In this document: positions 47,648 to 61,591 of the stretch, in pieces
How positions within the stretch are numbered: the stretch's first letter is position 1
Layout: the number at the start of each line of letters is the position of its first letter
Origin: Psoroptes ovis
Taxonomy: Eukaryota > Arthropoda > Arachnida > Sarcoptiformes > Psoroptidae
Length of the DNA: 64,000 bases
Direction of reading: 5' to 3'
NCBI GenBank assembly: GCA_002943765.1
Contig: PQWQ01000013.1
Coordinates: 434,001-498,000, forward strand
The notes under the pieces: generated by a model
Databases searched by the model: none
What the model saw: only the letters and a program-made list of their open reading frames with translations
What the model was told of the DNA's origin: nothing
Translations under genes and position numbers: made by a program

Positions 47648-48145
47648 TAATTTGATTAATTAATTTGCAAAAATTTAAACAAAAATTATAATGATTTTTA
47701 TTATTCTTAAATATTGAATCTAATACTGATCGGAAATGAATAAATATTTGTAGCCAAAATTATTTCTTGAATATGTGGATTCATAAAAGAAAAAAATTGC
47801 TGAAATCCATTCAATGTTGCTAATTAATTATTTAATTAGCCAAATAAATAAAATGAAATGATTAAATGGAGAATAATTTTTTTTTGAAATAAATCCTACC
47901 AATTTTAATTTGATCACCACTAGACTGCGCCAAATATTTACAATACAAATAATTGCATATGTTTTTCCACACGTTGAAATACAATAGAGATCCAAGGGCA
48001 CAAGTATTTGTGCTGATTTGTTTGTTTATTTGATTAAAAAAAATTTGTTTTTTCTTTGATTAATCAAATTTTTTTTCGTCTTTGTACCTGATTGTCAACA
48101 CAATTAAATAGTAAAATACAATAATTTTGATTATCATTATCGAAA
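47648..48145. other. Intergenic, IF1 to SAMM50
   Basis: About 500 bp of AT-rich sequence. It should hold the IF1 3' UTR and the SAMM50 promoter. Nothing else seen. Confidence 0.4.
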
Positions 48146-49598
48146 ATGTTCTTAGGTTTTGGCTGTAATGATCCATTATATAAACGTAATGAAAATGATG
48201 TCATAATACCTTCACGTGTTGCACAAATACATTTTGATGGTTTAGATCGTACTAAACATGATATATTACATGAATTAGTTAAACCAATATTACAATCAAC
48301 TGATTTACCTGAAACATTGTTAAATGTTAATTTTGTGCGGCAGCGATTTTATGAACTTGGTCTTTTTAGTAATGTTCAGGTGTCGATCGATACGATTAAT
48401 AAAAGTGATCAAAATAGTGATCCAATCGAATTGTCAGTCACATTTAATGTTGATGAAACACGTAGATATGCAGGCGGTATTTATGTTTCGGGTAATCACA
48501 ATGAAGTATCGGGTAATGTTCAATTGAAGAGTCCAAATTTATTTGGCAGAGGTAATTTTTTTTCAATTGTACAATTATATTTTGTTTAATGTTTTTTTCA
48601 ATAATTTCCAATTTCGAAACAGGTGAAGAAATACGAACTCAATTTGAACATACATTGAAATATTATGCAACATATTCAGCAACATTTTCAAAACCCTTAA
48701 TACGAACACCTTGGCAAAGTTTACGCTCAAGTTTAGATTTCACATTGATGCAACTATCAAAATATTGTCAATGGAGTGGTTACAAAGAATTGAATCGTAA
48801 CTTTTTAATTGGTTTAAATATACAGCCACATCGTTTTCATACACACTTATTTCAATGGGAAACATCATGGCGTTATCTATCAGGTCTTGGTAGCAACACT
48901 GATTTTCAAATTATTGAACAATTCGATCATACTATGAAATCATCAATATCACACACATACATTTATGACAAAAGAGATAGTCCAGTATTACCATCAAGAG
49001 GCACAATGTTTAAAATGTTCAATGAATATGCTGGCTTCCAAAAATATGCATCATCATTTCGTAAACATGAATTTGAACTTCAGCATAATCTTGGCTCCTA
49101 TTTGCAATTATCATTAAAAGTATTCATGAACAAATTGGTTTAAATTTTTTTGGATTAATTTTAATATTTTATCCCAAAAAGGGTGGCACGATGAAATGCT
49201 TCAACAACACCACCGTAAGTGATAAATTTTTTCTTGGTGGTCCATTGAATTTACGTGGATTTGAAATGTGTGGTGTTGGACCACATGGCTCAATGGGTAA
49301 TAGTGCATTAGGTGCCTTGAAATATTGGGTCGGTGCCGTCCATCTACATTATCCATTGCCATTCAAAAACAGTTTAGACCAATATTTACGTTTACATGGA
49401 TTTTTACAAGCTGGTTCAATTTCTGATAAATTTAATGAACTGACAGAAAATATTCGTTCATCATGTGGTGGCGGTTTGATATTCGCGTTTAACAACAATG
49501 TACGCTTGGAATTGAATTATTGTCTGCCATTATTCAATCAAACATATGATAAAATACATCGTGGCATACAATTTGGCATCGGTATGTCATATGTTTAG
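48146..49598 (+). CDS. SAMM50: SAMM50, outer-membrane beta-barrel assembly protein
   Basis: Three exons (48146-48551, 48623-49119 and 49182-49598) join in phase, giving 439 aa (the family is near 470). An N-terminal POTRA domain (VAQIHFDGLDRTKHDIL, then FVRQRFYELGLFSNVQVSID) leads into the Omp85/BamA barrel. Barrel motifs include GRGEEIRTQFEH, IYDKRDSPVLPSRGTMFKM and the conserved FFLGGPLNLRGFEMCGVGP, with a terminal RGIQFGIGMSYV. The core SAM subunit inserts beta-barrel proteins into the mitochondrial outer membrane and contacts MICOS and DNAJC11. The N-terminus before POTRA is shorter than in vertebrates. Confidence 0.95.
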
Positions 49599-49948
49599 TT
49601 TTAAACAAGAGAAAATATGATTTGAAAACATGAGTTTATTATAATTATTATGAACAAAATTTTCACGGTTCTTGTAAATTTGATAATTTGATTATCAAAC
49701 TCATAAACCGTTGAAAGTTTTTTCTGTAAATTATCTTTTGATTAGCATTTAAATTGTAAATTTGAAATACAACAAAAAAATTATTTCTCAAAAACGTGTA
49801 GTTTTATTTATTTTGGATATCTATTCATGCACACGAACAAATGAAAAAAATTATTAAAATGATATCGAGATCTATGATTATGAATGTTTAAAACCATTAA
49901 AATGATGATAATTTACATAGAAATTTCAATTCTCTTGTTTCCATTTTT
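49599..49948. other. Convergent 3' intergenic, SAMM50 to BMP gene
   Basis: 350 bp between the stop codons of two convergent genes. AT-rich. Expected to contain both 3' UTRs. No further feature. Confidence 0.4.
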
Positions 49949-51416
49949 TTAATGACATCCGCATGATTGTACCACCATGTTTTTGAATTTTTTCAACACA
50001 ACATTAGAATTATCATCAAAATATAATACCATGATCGATGATAATTGTGATGGTGCACAACAAGGTTTTGGCACATCTCTGTACATAATATGATATAAAT
50101 GCTGTACAACCGCATGATTCGTTGCATTCATATGTGTTTCCATCGGGAACAAACAATCACCATGACAGAAAAATGCTGAATATCCATCTGGTGCAATGAT
50201 CCAATCTTGCCAATTTAGATCACGAAATGAAACAAATAATGTTCGTTTTTGACAACTTTTTGATATATATCGATCATTCGTATCTGTGTTCCGAATGAAA
50301 ATTTTAATTTTTCTGTTCACTTAATTTTGAAGAGAATGAAACTTACTTAAAAATGGATTTCGATCATCCGGATCATAGTAAGATGAATCGGAACGTTTAC
50401 GATTCAAAACGGCACGACGTGCACGCTGTTTGTTATGAAACATTTGTGCACGAGTCGATGTCGATGTTTGCAAGTCATTTGAATTTGTTTTGATATAAGC
50501 TGTCATGAATGGTTGATAACGTTTGAAGCCACGTGAATTATATAAACCAATACTTTTAGGGCTTAAATCTTTGGCTGTGGTAGAGTTGGAAATGAATAAA
50601 GATCAAATAGTTATTAGTTTTCAACTTACGTATACTTGGCGTTCTTATCTGTAAATATAGTCCTAAATTTTGATCATCAAAACGTAGCCAATCGATTAAT
50701 GATTGTGTTATATTAAAGCGTAGCCATCCGGAAAAACTTCCTTCAATATTGATAGAATCAACATAATTTTTTATTATTTCATTGCGTTCAAATAATTGAA
50801 ATAATGTCAATTGAAATGAATAACTTGAATTATAACGATATGAACGATTAGAATCTCGATATAGTCGCAATTCTGCATCAATTATTGCCGAATTTTTAGG
50901 TATCGTTGTCACATTAAACCAGAAACGACGATCACGATTATGACGTAGATGTTCATTCTTTCGTTGCTTCTTGATTTGATTATTAAAACTGATAATTAAA
51001 TCTGATTCAGATAATTCATCGAATAAATTTTGATCATTATCAAAGCTATTAGCATAACTATTATTGAATTTATGATTGTTTTCATTGTCATCATTGTATG
51101 TTGTGTAAAGATTCATCAAGAAATTGGACGCCGATTCATCGGCAGCATATTTTTTCGGTTTAGGACGATGGTCCAAACCTAATACATGCAATATTTCTTC
51201 TTGTAATTCTTGTTGTTCATATTGTGGCAAAAATTTATATGCAACGCTTTGTTGCATAGAATTATCGGTATAAAAATATCTCAATGTAGATGGATCAATT
51301 GATGAAGATGATGATTGATGTTGATCAATATTCGAATCTAACGATATTATGAATCTTATCGACACTATTACAATTAAAGAAACAATAATATATTTTGATG
51401 ACATTTTCTCATTCAT
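49949..51416 (-). CDS. BMP5-8/glass bottom boat-type TGF-beta ligand
   Basis: Three exons on the minus strand (51416-50630, 50574-50347 and 50283-49949) join in phase, giving about 449 aa. A signal peptide (KYIIVSLIVIVSIRFIISLD) precedes the latency-type prodomain (YRYNSSYSFQLTLFQLFE; SGWLRFNITQSLIDWL). A furin site NRKR follows, releasing a mature ligand of about 137 aa. The mature domain has all seven cystine-knot Cys: CQKRTLFVSFRDLNWQDWII, FFCHGDCLFPMETHMNATNH, KPCCAPSQLSSIMVLYFDD and MVVQSCGCH. WQDWIIAP and MNATNHAVVQ place it with the gbb/BMP5-8 group rather than dpp/BMP2-4. It should signal through BMP receptors and Smads in development. Confidence 0.93.
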
Positions 51417-52432
51417 GATATTTGTGTTCGAAAATAATCTGTGAAAAATTAATTAAAAAACTATCGAAATTAATTGAAAAATTCAAAATAAGTAACACAA
51501 CAAATGAATAAAATTCATTCATTCAGTCGATTGAATTGATTGATCAGAACAAAATCAATCAAAATTGAATTGCGTTTTATTCATATTGGTGTACAAATGT
51601 AATAAAAACAATGATTTTATTGTTCATTTCAGAGCGGAATGTATGCCAATAATAAATTTCGGTTATATTATATTGGAAAATAAAAGTATTGAATTTAATA
51701 TATACTTGGATGAATTAATTTATATTCAAACTATCATCAATAAAATGTCTGGTTAGAAAACCTCTTCTATTCATTATTTGTTTCGGTTGTCATGCAATTA
51801 TAAAAGTAATTTTATTGGCATCAATAATTATACTTCAATAATTTGAAATCAAATTTTATATATTTCTCTACTCTTCATATGAAACGAAAATATCGATTCA
51901 TATCATTTTTATTTTTGAACCATTAATTACTTTTAAAAAATTGATCAAATTTGATCAAATCAAATTATATTTATCGAATTAAATAGGCGCAATCTTTAAT
52001 CAAATTTGGCTGCAATTTTATTTCACTTTCTGATGAAAAATTTTGATGCAAAGAATTTCACTTTTAGGCACAGGGAATCATAACAAAATGTTCTTTTCTT
52101 TTTGGAGGGTCAGTGCATATTTCAAGGGTTCGTAAACAGCAGCTCAACAGGTAGCTCGACAAGGTGATCATGTCAGTGTTATTTTTATTTTTATTACTAT
52201 TCTAGCAGCAAACTGAACCGAAGAAAAATGGTTAACAAATAATCTAATTTTTTTGAAAACTTGTAATCATGAATCTATTCGCAGGAATACATAAAAAAAC
52301 ACTTGGTCAAATGTAATTAATAAATAAAATAAAAACTTTTATTTCATTTTGTATCAAAAAATTAGCACATTTTGAAATCGGAAATTCGTAAATTTAATAC
52401 AAATGATTTTTTTTAAATACAATAATTCAATT
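51417..52432. other. Intergenic, BMP gene to archease
   Basis: About 1 kb of AT-rich sequence. It includes the upstream region of the BMP gene and the 3' side of archease. The short open frames (for example 51565-51756) show no recognisable protein. Confidence 0.4.
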
Positions 52433-53112
52433 TTAAATATCAATAATGACATAAATATCAACACGATCTTCATTTTTATGTATTTGCATATTTGAATATG
52501 TAATTGCTTTAACTTCAGTTCCTTGTGGATGCTTGTCAAGATTGAATATTTCTCCATAACATCTTGCTTTGATTTTAAAATCTTTCCAATCCATTTCCAA
52601 GATTTCTACTTTCTAATCATGCAAAAAAAAAAATAATCAAAATCAAAATTATTTGCATCTTATTAATGGATAAATTGATTAACCTTTGGAATCAAAAATG
52701 GCTCCGCATTGAATAAAAATAAAACATCGTCGAGAAAACGAAATAGCATACTTTTTTCATCATCACCACCGCTAACTTCGGCATCAATATATTTTTCAAT
52801 TGATACCGTTTTCAAATCGGTTATATAACCAAACATTCCCATTGCACATTGTTCAAATGATTCTTTCAAATCTTTACCCCATGCATGTATTCTAAGATAA
52901 GGACAATATTAAATTGATTAGAATTCAGAAATGAATGATTAAACGAAAAAACTTACTGAACATCAGCCGTGTGATCAAGATCTATTCGAAACAAAAAGAT
53001 AAATAAATCAGTGGAATATTGTTTAATTTATAAATTAATGATGATAATTACATTCATAATTGACTGGTGGAATCGTTGGCTTGAAGTCTTTTTCAACATC
53101 TTGCAAATCCAT
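52433..53112 (-). CDS. ZBTB8OS: Archease (tRNA ligase cofactor)
   Basis: Four exons on the minus strand (53112-53052, 52981-52957, 52891-52684 and 52612-52433) join in phase and give 157 aa, typical for archease. Signatures: NYEYLDHTADVQIHAWG, ESFEQCAMGMFGYITD, LFRFLDDVLFLF, GEIFNLDKHPQGTEVKAITY and the C-terminal YVIIDI. The metal-binding Asp of LDHTADV and the terminal Asp are present. Archease activates RtcB, the ligase for tRNA exons and XBP1 mRNA. Exon 2 is only 25 nt yet encodes most of the DHTADV motif. Confidence 0.95.
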
Positions 53113-53398
53113 GATTGATAATTATTTTTTTAAAATATTGATTTCAAATGAAATTTGATGCAATCAAACAAACAAACAAAATTTTTAAAAGCATGTAAAA
53201 ATGATTGCGCGCAAATTACGCGATCTATTGACTAAAAATTGACAAAATTTTTATGGTTTTTTTTATTGAAGATTTTATTTATTCATATTAATTAATAATT
53301 AAAATTGCTACAAAATTTTTGAAAGAATTTTCCATTATTCTGAACTTGAATTCTTAGATGATCATCAATAACGCAATTGAAATTTATCCAATTTTTTT

Positions 53399-53725
53399 TC
53401 AGAATCCTTTATTTCGATACACACGACGACGCCATACCAAAAACGGTAATGAATATGGAATCGAAAAAAAGATGATCATTTTGATGGCTAATGCACGACC
53501 ATTGTATGTATCGAACGGGAAACTCTTCAATCAAAAACAAACAAAAAGTCAATTATATTCTATTTAGGATCGAATTTTTTCATTTTGTTTTGTTTGATTT
53601 CAGCAATAACAAAACAAATTACTTACAGCTCCTTTGTAGACAATTTCTTTGTGATCATGTGAACGTGCCAATTGTTGGCGCATTACACTACGTGGAATTA
53701 GATTCAAAACACGTGTTGAAATCAT
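53399..53725 (-). CDS. COX7C: Cytochrome c oxidase subunit 7C
   Basis: Two exons on the minus strand (53725-53627 and 53524-53399) join in phase 0, giving 74 aa. A basic presequence-like start (MISTRVLNLIPRSVMRQQLA) is followed by the COX7C pattern: SFPFDTYNGRALAIKMIIFF, a single membrane helix, and PFLVWRRR near the C-terminus (compare the family pattern LPF...PFxVxRHQ). It is a small nuclear-encoded subunit of complex IV in the mitochondrial inner membrane. It lies in tandem with, and upstream of, the archease gene with 286 bp between them. Confidence 0.85.
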
Positions 53726-54875
53726 TTTTATGCTAGTAAATTTATAATTGATGGTTAAATTTTAGGGAAATAATTAAAACGAAAGTAAATTTCAACTTTG
53801 AAAATATGCAAAAAATTCTTAGACGTCCTTTGCTCAATGTTATGTTATGAAATTACTATTTAAACATTTAACGTTTGATCTTAGTTGAAATAGTTTGTCG
53901 CTTTTCACTCGCATGTTATCACAAACTTTCAAACAAATAAAAATAAACAATTTGATAATTTTGTTTCTATCTCATTCAATTCAATTGTTTTTTTCTATTT
54001 CATCATTTAAAATTCAAATCAAAAATAGATCAATTTATAATTATGATCAGATTATGATTTATGATCTTAGATCAACATCATAAACGTTAACATGTTTGTT
54101 CTTTTATTATTTCTAATCTTTATTATTTTTTTTAATAATTATATTTAAATTAATTTTTCTTTTTTTCCTTTATGTTGAAAAGACCAAAGATTTTCTTTTT
54201 TTTCACAGATGATGAATACCAAATCGTTCTTAAATTTGAGATGAATTTATTTTGATCTCTTGTACTTTTTCATCTCATGATTCATTCTTCATCAATCAAT
54301 AAAATGAGCTATTATTGATCTCGTTATTTTTTCATATATCAAAAGCAAACATTAGTTTTGGTTTATCATCCAAAAATTATTCAAATGAATTATTGTCAAA
54401 ATATATGTGCATAGTCATTGAAAAATATAGTATACAAAAAATATCTTCAATTCTTTCTATTTGATCCATTAACAACGAAAAATTGGGGCATCATTCAAAT
54501 GTAATCATTAAAAATTAAAACCAAATAAAATTAATCTGATTAACACTTAAAAATCAATGATAACAAGAGACAAGTGATAAAATAATAAACAATATCATCT
54601 ATTTAATAACAGTGAGGAATATTTTGAAATTAATTTTGTATATCTCTATTGAAACATAAACCATTTGCTAGTCAATTACAGAATATTTATTAAAAGTAAG
54701 CATTCAATATTTATTTTATTGATTTTTATCAGCTATTGTTTGTTTCTTGTTTAAATTTCGTTTTGTCAAATCAAGTCAATATACAAAAATAAATATGAGA
54801 AAGAAAAAGAAATTAAATGAGTGGCATGAATCTAAGCGCCTTTTCATCAAATTAGAACAAAAAAGATTAATAAAC
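53726..54875. promoter_or_regulatory. Divergent intergenic region, COX7C to TM2D1
   Basis: About 1.15 kb of AT-rich sequence upstream of two divergently transcribed genes. No supported exon. Specific sites not identified. Confidence 0.35.
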
Positions 54876-55761
54876 ATGAACAAATTTAATTCATCATTTC
54901 CTTGTAAATTATTATTATTATATGTATTCATAATTTATGGTAAGTTGATTTTCATTCAATAATGTTTACCATCTTATTTATGTTATGATTTAAGTAATAC
55001 AAACATTAGCGAGTGAAACTAATCAATCAACCAATAATACGTTTGTTATTAATTATAAGAATGATCAAGAAAAAATGCCTTTACACTCTATCAATTGTTA
55101 TAGCCTTAAAATTGGACAATTTCGTTGTGATTCGATCATAATCGATGATTTTACCCAGCAACCATTAGGATGTGCTGAAAATAATTTAGCTCCAATCAAT
55201 TGTACATTAATAAATGGTTTAATCTGTGATCAACAATCGAAGAATTTATCATTATCAACAGATGATAATGAACAACCGCAACGTATACAATTATTGATAC
55301 CATGTCAATATACTAATGGCTATTCATATGAAATGACATTGATATTATCAATATTTTTTGGAATGTTTGGTGCTGATCGTTTTTATCTTGGTTATCCTGC
55401 CATTGGTTTGCTCAAATTTTGTACATTAGGCTTTCTATTTTTAGGACAATTCGTCGATATTATATTGATAGCGATGCAAATAGTAAAACCAGCTGATGGT
55501 TCAAATTATGTTATTAAGTTCTTTGGTCCACGTCTAACAATTATTAATTCATTTGATCAACAACGTTTTGGTCTATTTGATAACATTCCATTCATTTATG
55601 ATGAAAATTTCAATGATACTATTTTTCGTACAGTAATACATTCAGGTTTTGATCTATATTTTTATCCACCGCCATTATCGTCATTCAATTATATTTCTGT
55701 CGGATTAAATGAATCATCGTTAACATCAGTTGCTCCTGCTGCCCATCATACGAATTTGTGA
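54876..55761 (+). CDS. TM2D1: TM2 domain-containing protein 1
   Basis: Two exons (54876-54939 and 54995-55761) join in phase 1, giving about 276 aa. The start was chosen at the ATG that begins a signal peptide (CKLLLLYVFIIYVIQTLAS). An in-frame upstream ATG at 54747 would add a basic, non-secretory extension. A Cys-containing ectodomain ends in IPCQYTNGYSYEM. Two helices form the TM2 domain with the family's DRF motif (FFGMFGADRFYLGYPAIGLL; FVDIILIAMQIVKPADGS). FGPRLT and a longer, lineage-specific C-terminal tail follow. TM2D proteins are linked to Notch signalling in flies and to amyloid binding in mammals. Confidence 0.9.
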
Positions 55762-58700
55762 TCAAAATGAATAACAATGGAAATAAAATCAAACATTTTC
55801 TGATTATCGCATTATTATTGCAATTTGTTTTTTCTTTTTATCTGTTTTTGTTAACTATCATTATTATATCATTACAATGTATAAAAATTAATTCATCTAA
55901 TTAAAAAAAGATGTAAACTATTAATAATTGTTCAATAAATAATTTCATTTGTAAAAGAATTGTGTTTTGATCAATATTATTTCATAAATTATTTGGAATA
56001 AATTGATGAAAAAGATCGAATATCAATGCAAAACAATAATTTAATATCGCATAATAACGGGGTTACATGTATAATTGCATTTTTCGTGCTATGATACATG
56101 AACACGTAAATTATGCCTTTAATAGATCAATTGATTGAAAATATTAAAATTGCTTACCATCATAATGACCATCGATTGATTCGAATCAACGATTGCAAAC
56201 GAGGCGAATATACGGATAAAATTATCGCTGAATACTGTAAAAATGAGAAAGAATAAAAAATGTAAGATAAACCGACTGATTGTCAATGATATTTAATTTG
56301 AGTGAACAAAAATCAATTCAATTGTTATTATTTATCATTTTTTGTATTTAATAATTTTGCATAATAAGAAAATTTCCTCAACATTTTGTTAATAAATTAA
56401 ATTGAGGAAAACTGCTGAATTATGCATTATGGAAATATTTGCTCCTTTTTTTTTAAAAATAAAATTTGAATTTAGACAAACTTACAACTTTATTCTCTCA
56501 AAAAATTTACCAAAATATCAGGCGCATTCAATGATAAATGATGATCATCATTGAAATAAAAATTACAGGAAAATGTGGTCTCAAAAAAATGAATTCAAAA
56601 TACGAAAAAAAAAATTACGAATCGTCCTTTATGAAAGTGTTCAAAAAAAAAAATTATTAGGAATTTCAATGAATTTTTCGTAATGTTGATACAAACACAT
56701 AACAATGCTGCTAGAAATTTAGTTTTTCGCATTTCATCTAAACAAGGTAGTGGCACTGAAATTAGGCATAGTTCTTGTTTGTGCAACTGACTTATTTTTT
56801 TTATTTTTTTTTATTTTTTTTTTTGATATTTCATCAATTTTTTTGGATTCATTCATTCATTTATTCGTATTTTTTATGCATTTTGTTTACTCTGTTTTAT
56901 CATTTCATGTTAATGTATGTGTGTTGATATTTATATTCAGAGATTCATTTAGGAGTAAATAAATAAAAATGATGTAAGCCAATTGAATTGAAAACAAAAC
57001 AAAAATACATAAACAAAGTTTTGAATTGTTTTTCTTTTTGAAATGAAAAAAAAATGTTATGATTACAAATTAATTGTTGTTTTCCAGTAGATCAAATTTG
57101 TTCTAATTCGTTGTTTTGTTTTTCATCGCAATTATTTAATTTTTTTTCCAATTTTTAAGTTTCTTAACATTTAGTCATCAACGATTCGTCTTCAAAACGT
57201 ATAATTTACTTCATTGCGTATTTATGGAATATTTATGAATATTTACGAGAAAAAAAACGGTTACGTTTCGTATTTTTGTTTTTAAGAATTGACAAAAAAG
57301 TAACGAATTCGGTAAGTTTTTTGCAAATTTCATCCATTATTTTGTTAGATTTTCTTTTTTTTACTAAGATTATTTCAACGTATTTTTTGTGGGGAAAATG
57401 AAAAAGAAATTATTTACAAATGCATACGTTGTTGCAATCGCATAAATTCACAAACATGGATTATAATAATGTATTCGTTTTGATACATCTTTATTTTACA
57501 TTCAGCATTCCATACAATCATCATTCATATTCAATATTAGTTTTTGTGTGTGATCTGTGTTAACAATTGTAATAAGCAATAAACTACTGAATTCGCCTTG
57601 AGGTATTTTTCTTTGAAAAAATTTTTTCCCAGTTTTGATAAAGTTCAAGTTTTTCCCAAATATTCGATAACATCATATCTTTTAAATGTTTTCATTCATC
57701 CATTTATTTATTTGTTTGATATTTTTTTTCAATTAATCTTTGATTTATTAAACGAAAATAATTATCAAAAAGTAAATCGACGAAGGGAAGGGACAAAAAA
57801 AATCCCAACTGCATAAACACGTACTTGATTTACAAAGGTATGACCTTTTTCGAAATTCAAGTCGATCGACAATCGAAACGAGTAAATGAAGACAACATTA
57901 ACAACAACAATAGTTAATTTATTACATGTGTGAATTGATTTTTCATTTTTAATTTTCAAAGAAATACAACTCTCAACAACAACAACTGTTCATAATATTC
58001 ATCATTCAACATCATCATCATCATCATAATATCGACATTTTCATTTTTTCTTATTATCAAAGTTGAAAATTAGTTCAAAATGTGATCAAATTTTTCCATT
58101 TTATTCGAATGTTTAATGTTTTTGATCGATTATTGTTATATTTATGTGAATAAATATCTAATATCAAATGATTTCAACAGCATAAACAACAACAATCATA
58201 ATAATTTTGAAATTCAGCTAAAATAATATGAAAAAAGAAATAATCATTGAAAATGCATTGAGATTTTGATCCATATTTTTTTTCTTATTTTGTTTTGAAC
58301 ACAGTGGAGTAAAAAAAAACAACATTAAATTGATTTCAAATTTGTGATGATATCATTTATTTCTTTTTTTAAAAATGATGTGATGATTATGATTACAAAT
58401 TGATGATATTGATGATGATGATTGAATTATTGATATGAGAAAAGAAAAATGAAGAAAAATAGATGAAATAAAAAGAGAGAAAATATTAAATGTTCATTCA
58501 TCGAAAATGAATTGATTTTCATAAGGTGAAATGAAATGACTTGAAAATTTTTGAGAAAATCTAGGACAATCTTGTTAATAGGACAAACACCATTTGTTTT
58601 TGTCATCGTCTTAGTCGTTATTATCATTGGTGTTTTGGTGTTTTATGTGTGTGTGAATGTATGTTCATTTATTATTTATTTATTGGTCATCATCATCGTT

Positions 58701-61571
58701 ATGATCGCCCGAAATGAAAACATCCAATTTTTTTCTTTGCTTTAAACTCCTACAATCGTTGGAAAATCGAAATTAGAATTTGAAATGTAAAAAAAATTTA
58801 AAATTAGTTTTCGTATTTGCGTTACTCATTTCTACTTTATTATAAATAATGATAATTTATAATTGTAAATGATTCGATAATGATCGTAAAAATAACAATA
58901 ATAAGAACAATGATAAATCATTCATAAACTTACATATACTTTGAAATATAAATGAAAAGTAAATGTGATTGAAATACATAAAATAAAAAACATCTGCTTG
59001 AAAATGAAAAAAAATCATTTGTTGGTTCATCGTTGTTATGGTCGTTTTATGTCATTTATCATTAATTATTTCATATCATTACCATTCAATGAAACGAACA
59101 AACAGAAAAATTGATTTATTGATTGATATACATTTGTGAATTTGTGTGTATGGCTTTCATTCATTCATTGATCAAATTTAATTGCGTTTATAATCAATGC
59201 TATTGTATGTGTGTGTTTGGTTTGTTTAATTATTTGCTTGATTCCGATTTTATGTATTGCAACTTGTATTGTAATTGCTTAGTTCTTCATGATATTTCAT
59301 TCAATTCTATCAATCAATTTACCACCTGTATTATTTTCTTATTTTTGTAATACGCTACTTTATTCTTTGATTTTTCTCAAATGAAAATTGAGAAAATTCA
59401 TTCATTGATATATTGACAGTTTTGGGATTTTTTGTTTACGGGAACAAAAAAAAATTCAAGCAATCAAAAATTCATCTTTTTTCTGTTGATATGATTAGTG
59501 TGTTGACAAAACATCTTGACAAATGTGTTTTGAGCGATTTTAATAGAAAATATTTTGTAAATCAATGAAATAATGTAAATTACAATTATAACTTGTTAAT
59601 GACTTGACAAAAATAATGTAAATTTGTGTATGGAAAAGAGTTATTTTACATAATATTTGAACAATAGCAATGACAATAGCCATTTCAAGGATGCAAATTT
59701 CATTTGTTATAATTTTTTTTTACTTCATTTCAATCATTGTCATTGTGAAAAAATCAAAAACGATTATAAATTATATTCAATATTTAATGCAAAGAAAATC
59801 AACAGAAATTTTTTTCCCAATGCGCAACATGATGACTATCTTTGGATATATATCTTGTTGCTGAGAGTGTATTGAACAAAAACAAAAAACGAAAAAAAAA
59901 ATTGATGTGATATGAATGTGAATGATTGATAATGGATGATGAATGTCGTATTTTTTTCTGCTGCTTTTTGCAATGATAATAATATTGTTATGAATGAATG
60001 AATGACAACCATATTTATGATGATGTTACTGCTGCGTAGGTTCCATGTTCATTGATACATTGATACATACACATACACCCCTTTGAAGACAAAGAATTGA
60101 AATAATCATTGTTTTTCCCCAATTTGTTTCTTCTATTTCCACTTACATACAATTATATATGATTAAAATGGTGTAAATTTGAAAATCGTTTCAACTCATA
60201 TTTCATATTTCAGCATTCAATTGTGATTTTATTATGTATTTTTTGTTTATTTTTTCCCCTAAAATAGTTTATCGATTTTGTTTTATTTTCATTTTTTCGG
60301 GTGAAAATAATCATTTATTAACAGCTTAAAAATTATTTTTTCTATTTGCATTGATTTTATATGTTAATTTCTCTGACAAATATGATCATTTGTCATGTCA
60401 TTTTATTTTTTATGTAATTTTCCTATCAATTGAAAAAATAGAAGAAATCATTTTTTCCTTTAGATTTAAATTGAAATTCGTCAAACTCAATGATTTTTTT
60501 TCTGCAAATTTTCCGTTGAATTACATAAATATCAATCGTCTCCAATTTTATATTTGAAAAAATCTTTTCCATTATGTGATTTATCATTTAAATGATAACA
60601 ACAGCAATAATAATTGTTTACTTTTCTTTTTTTAAATATTTTCTGTGAAAATACAAATATAGCTAGGAACAATAATTGGCCAATAATAAATCGAGAGAAA
60701 AAAAATAGTAACAAGAAAAAATCAACGACAAAAAATTTATATTTCCAAACCAGTCATTGATTATGAATCAAACAATATGAGAATTGACTAAAATAGATGA
60801 ATTGAAAGGAAATGAAACTAGAAATACTTTAATCACTATGATTGAAATTCGATTCATCAAATTTTCCCATAAAAAGAAGAACAAAGAATGTTTATCAAAT
60901 GTTATTGATATCGATCATTATTATTATCATCATCACAATCATTATTGCCATCGGTATTGCTTACACTTTGAAACGATGTTGTCGAATTGAAAATTGTTGA
61001 TTGATTTCATCAGTTGTATATATCAAATGGACACAATTTGAAATTATAATCAATCGAAAATGATTTGCTTCAAACATTTGTGAACTAAGATGAAAAAATT
61101 TGAAGATAATTGAATCAAATTTCATCAAGAAAATCTAGAATTTCTTCGTTTTGTTCTATACGATTTCACATATGAACATAGAATGTATGTATTATCATTT
61201 TAATTTGTTTTTTAAAACAATTTTGTTTTTGATGAGTGAAGCGATGTAATTTCATTATTCACTCATCATTTCTTATTAATCGGATGGTGAAAAAAAAGAA
61301 ATCAAAATATTTAACGTTGAATTTTCAATAATAATTGCACCAACACATCATCAATTTTCAATATATCGTCACAGCATAAAAAATTGATTTGAAAAAATAT
61401 ATAAAATCATCAACACAATGAATATTTAATTATTTAATGTGCACATGTGTTTTTTTTTCAAATGTGTATCTTTTGAAATCGGAACATCGGAAAATTGAGC
61501 GAAATAATATTGAATTAAGTGTATGCTTGAAATGCTAAATTTTCATGCATACATCAACAGATATATATTGA

Positions 61572-61591
61572 ACACACACACACACACACAC
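61572..61591. repeat. (AC)n microsatellite
   Basis: Ten AC units in the gene-poor stretch. Confidence 0.95.

Noticed and set aside
53358..53736. Plus-strand frames of 69 and 81 codons
   Set aside because: They are antisense to the COX7C exons, which have clear family motifs and in-phase splice sites on the minus strand.
54747..54875. Upstream in-frame start for TM2D1
   Set aside because: It would put about 43 basic residues before the signal peptide. The ATG at 54876 gives a normal secretory N-terminus.
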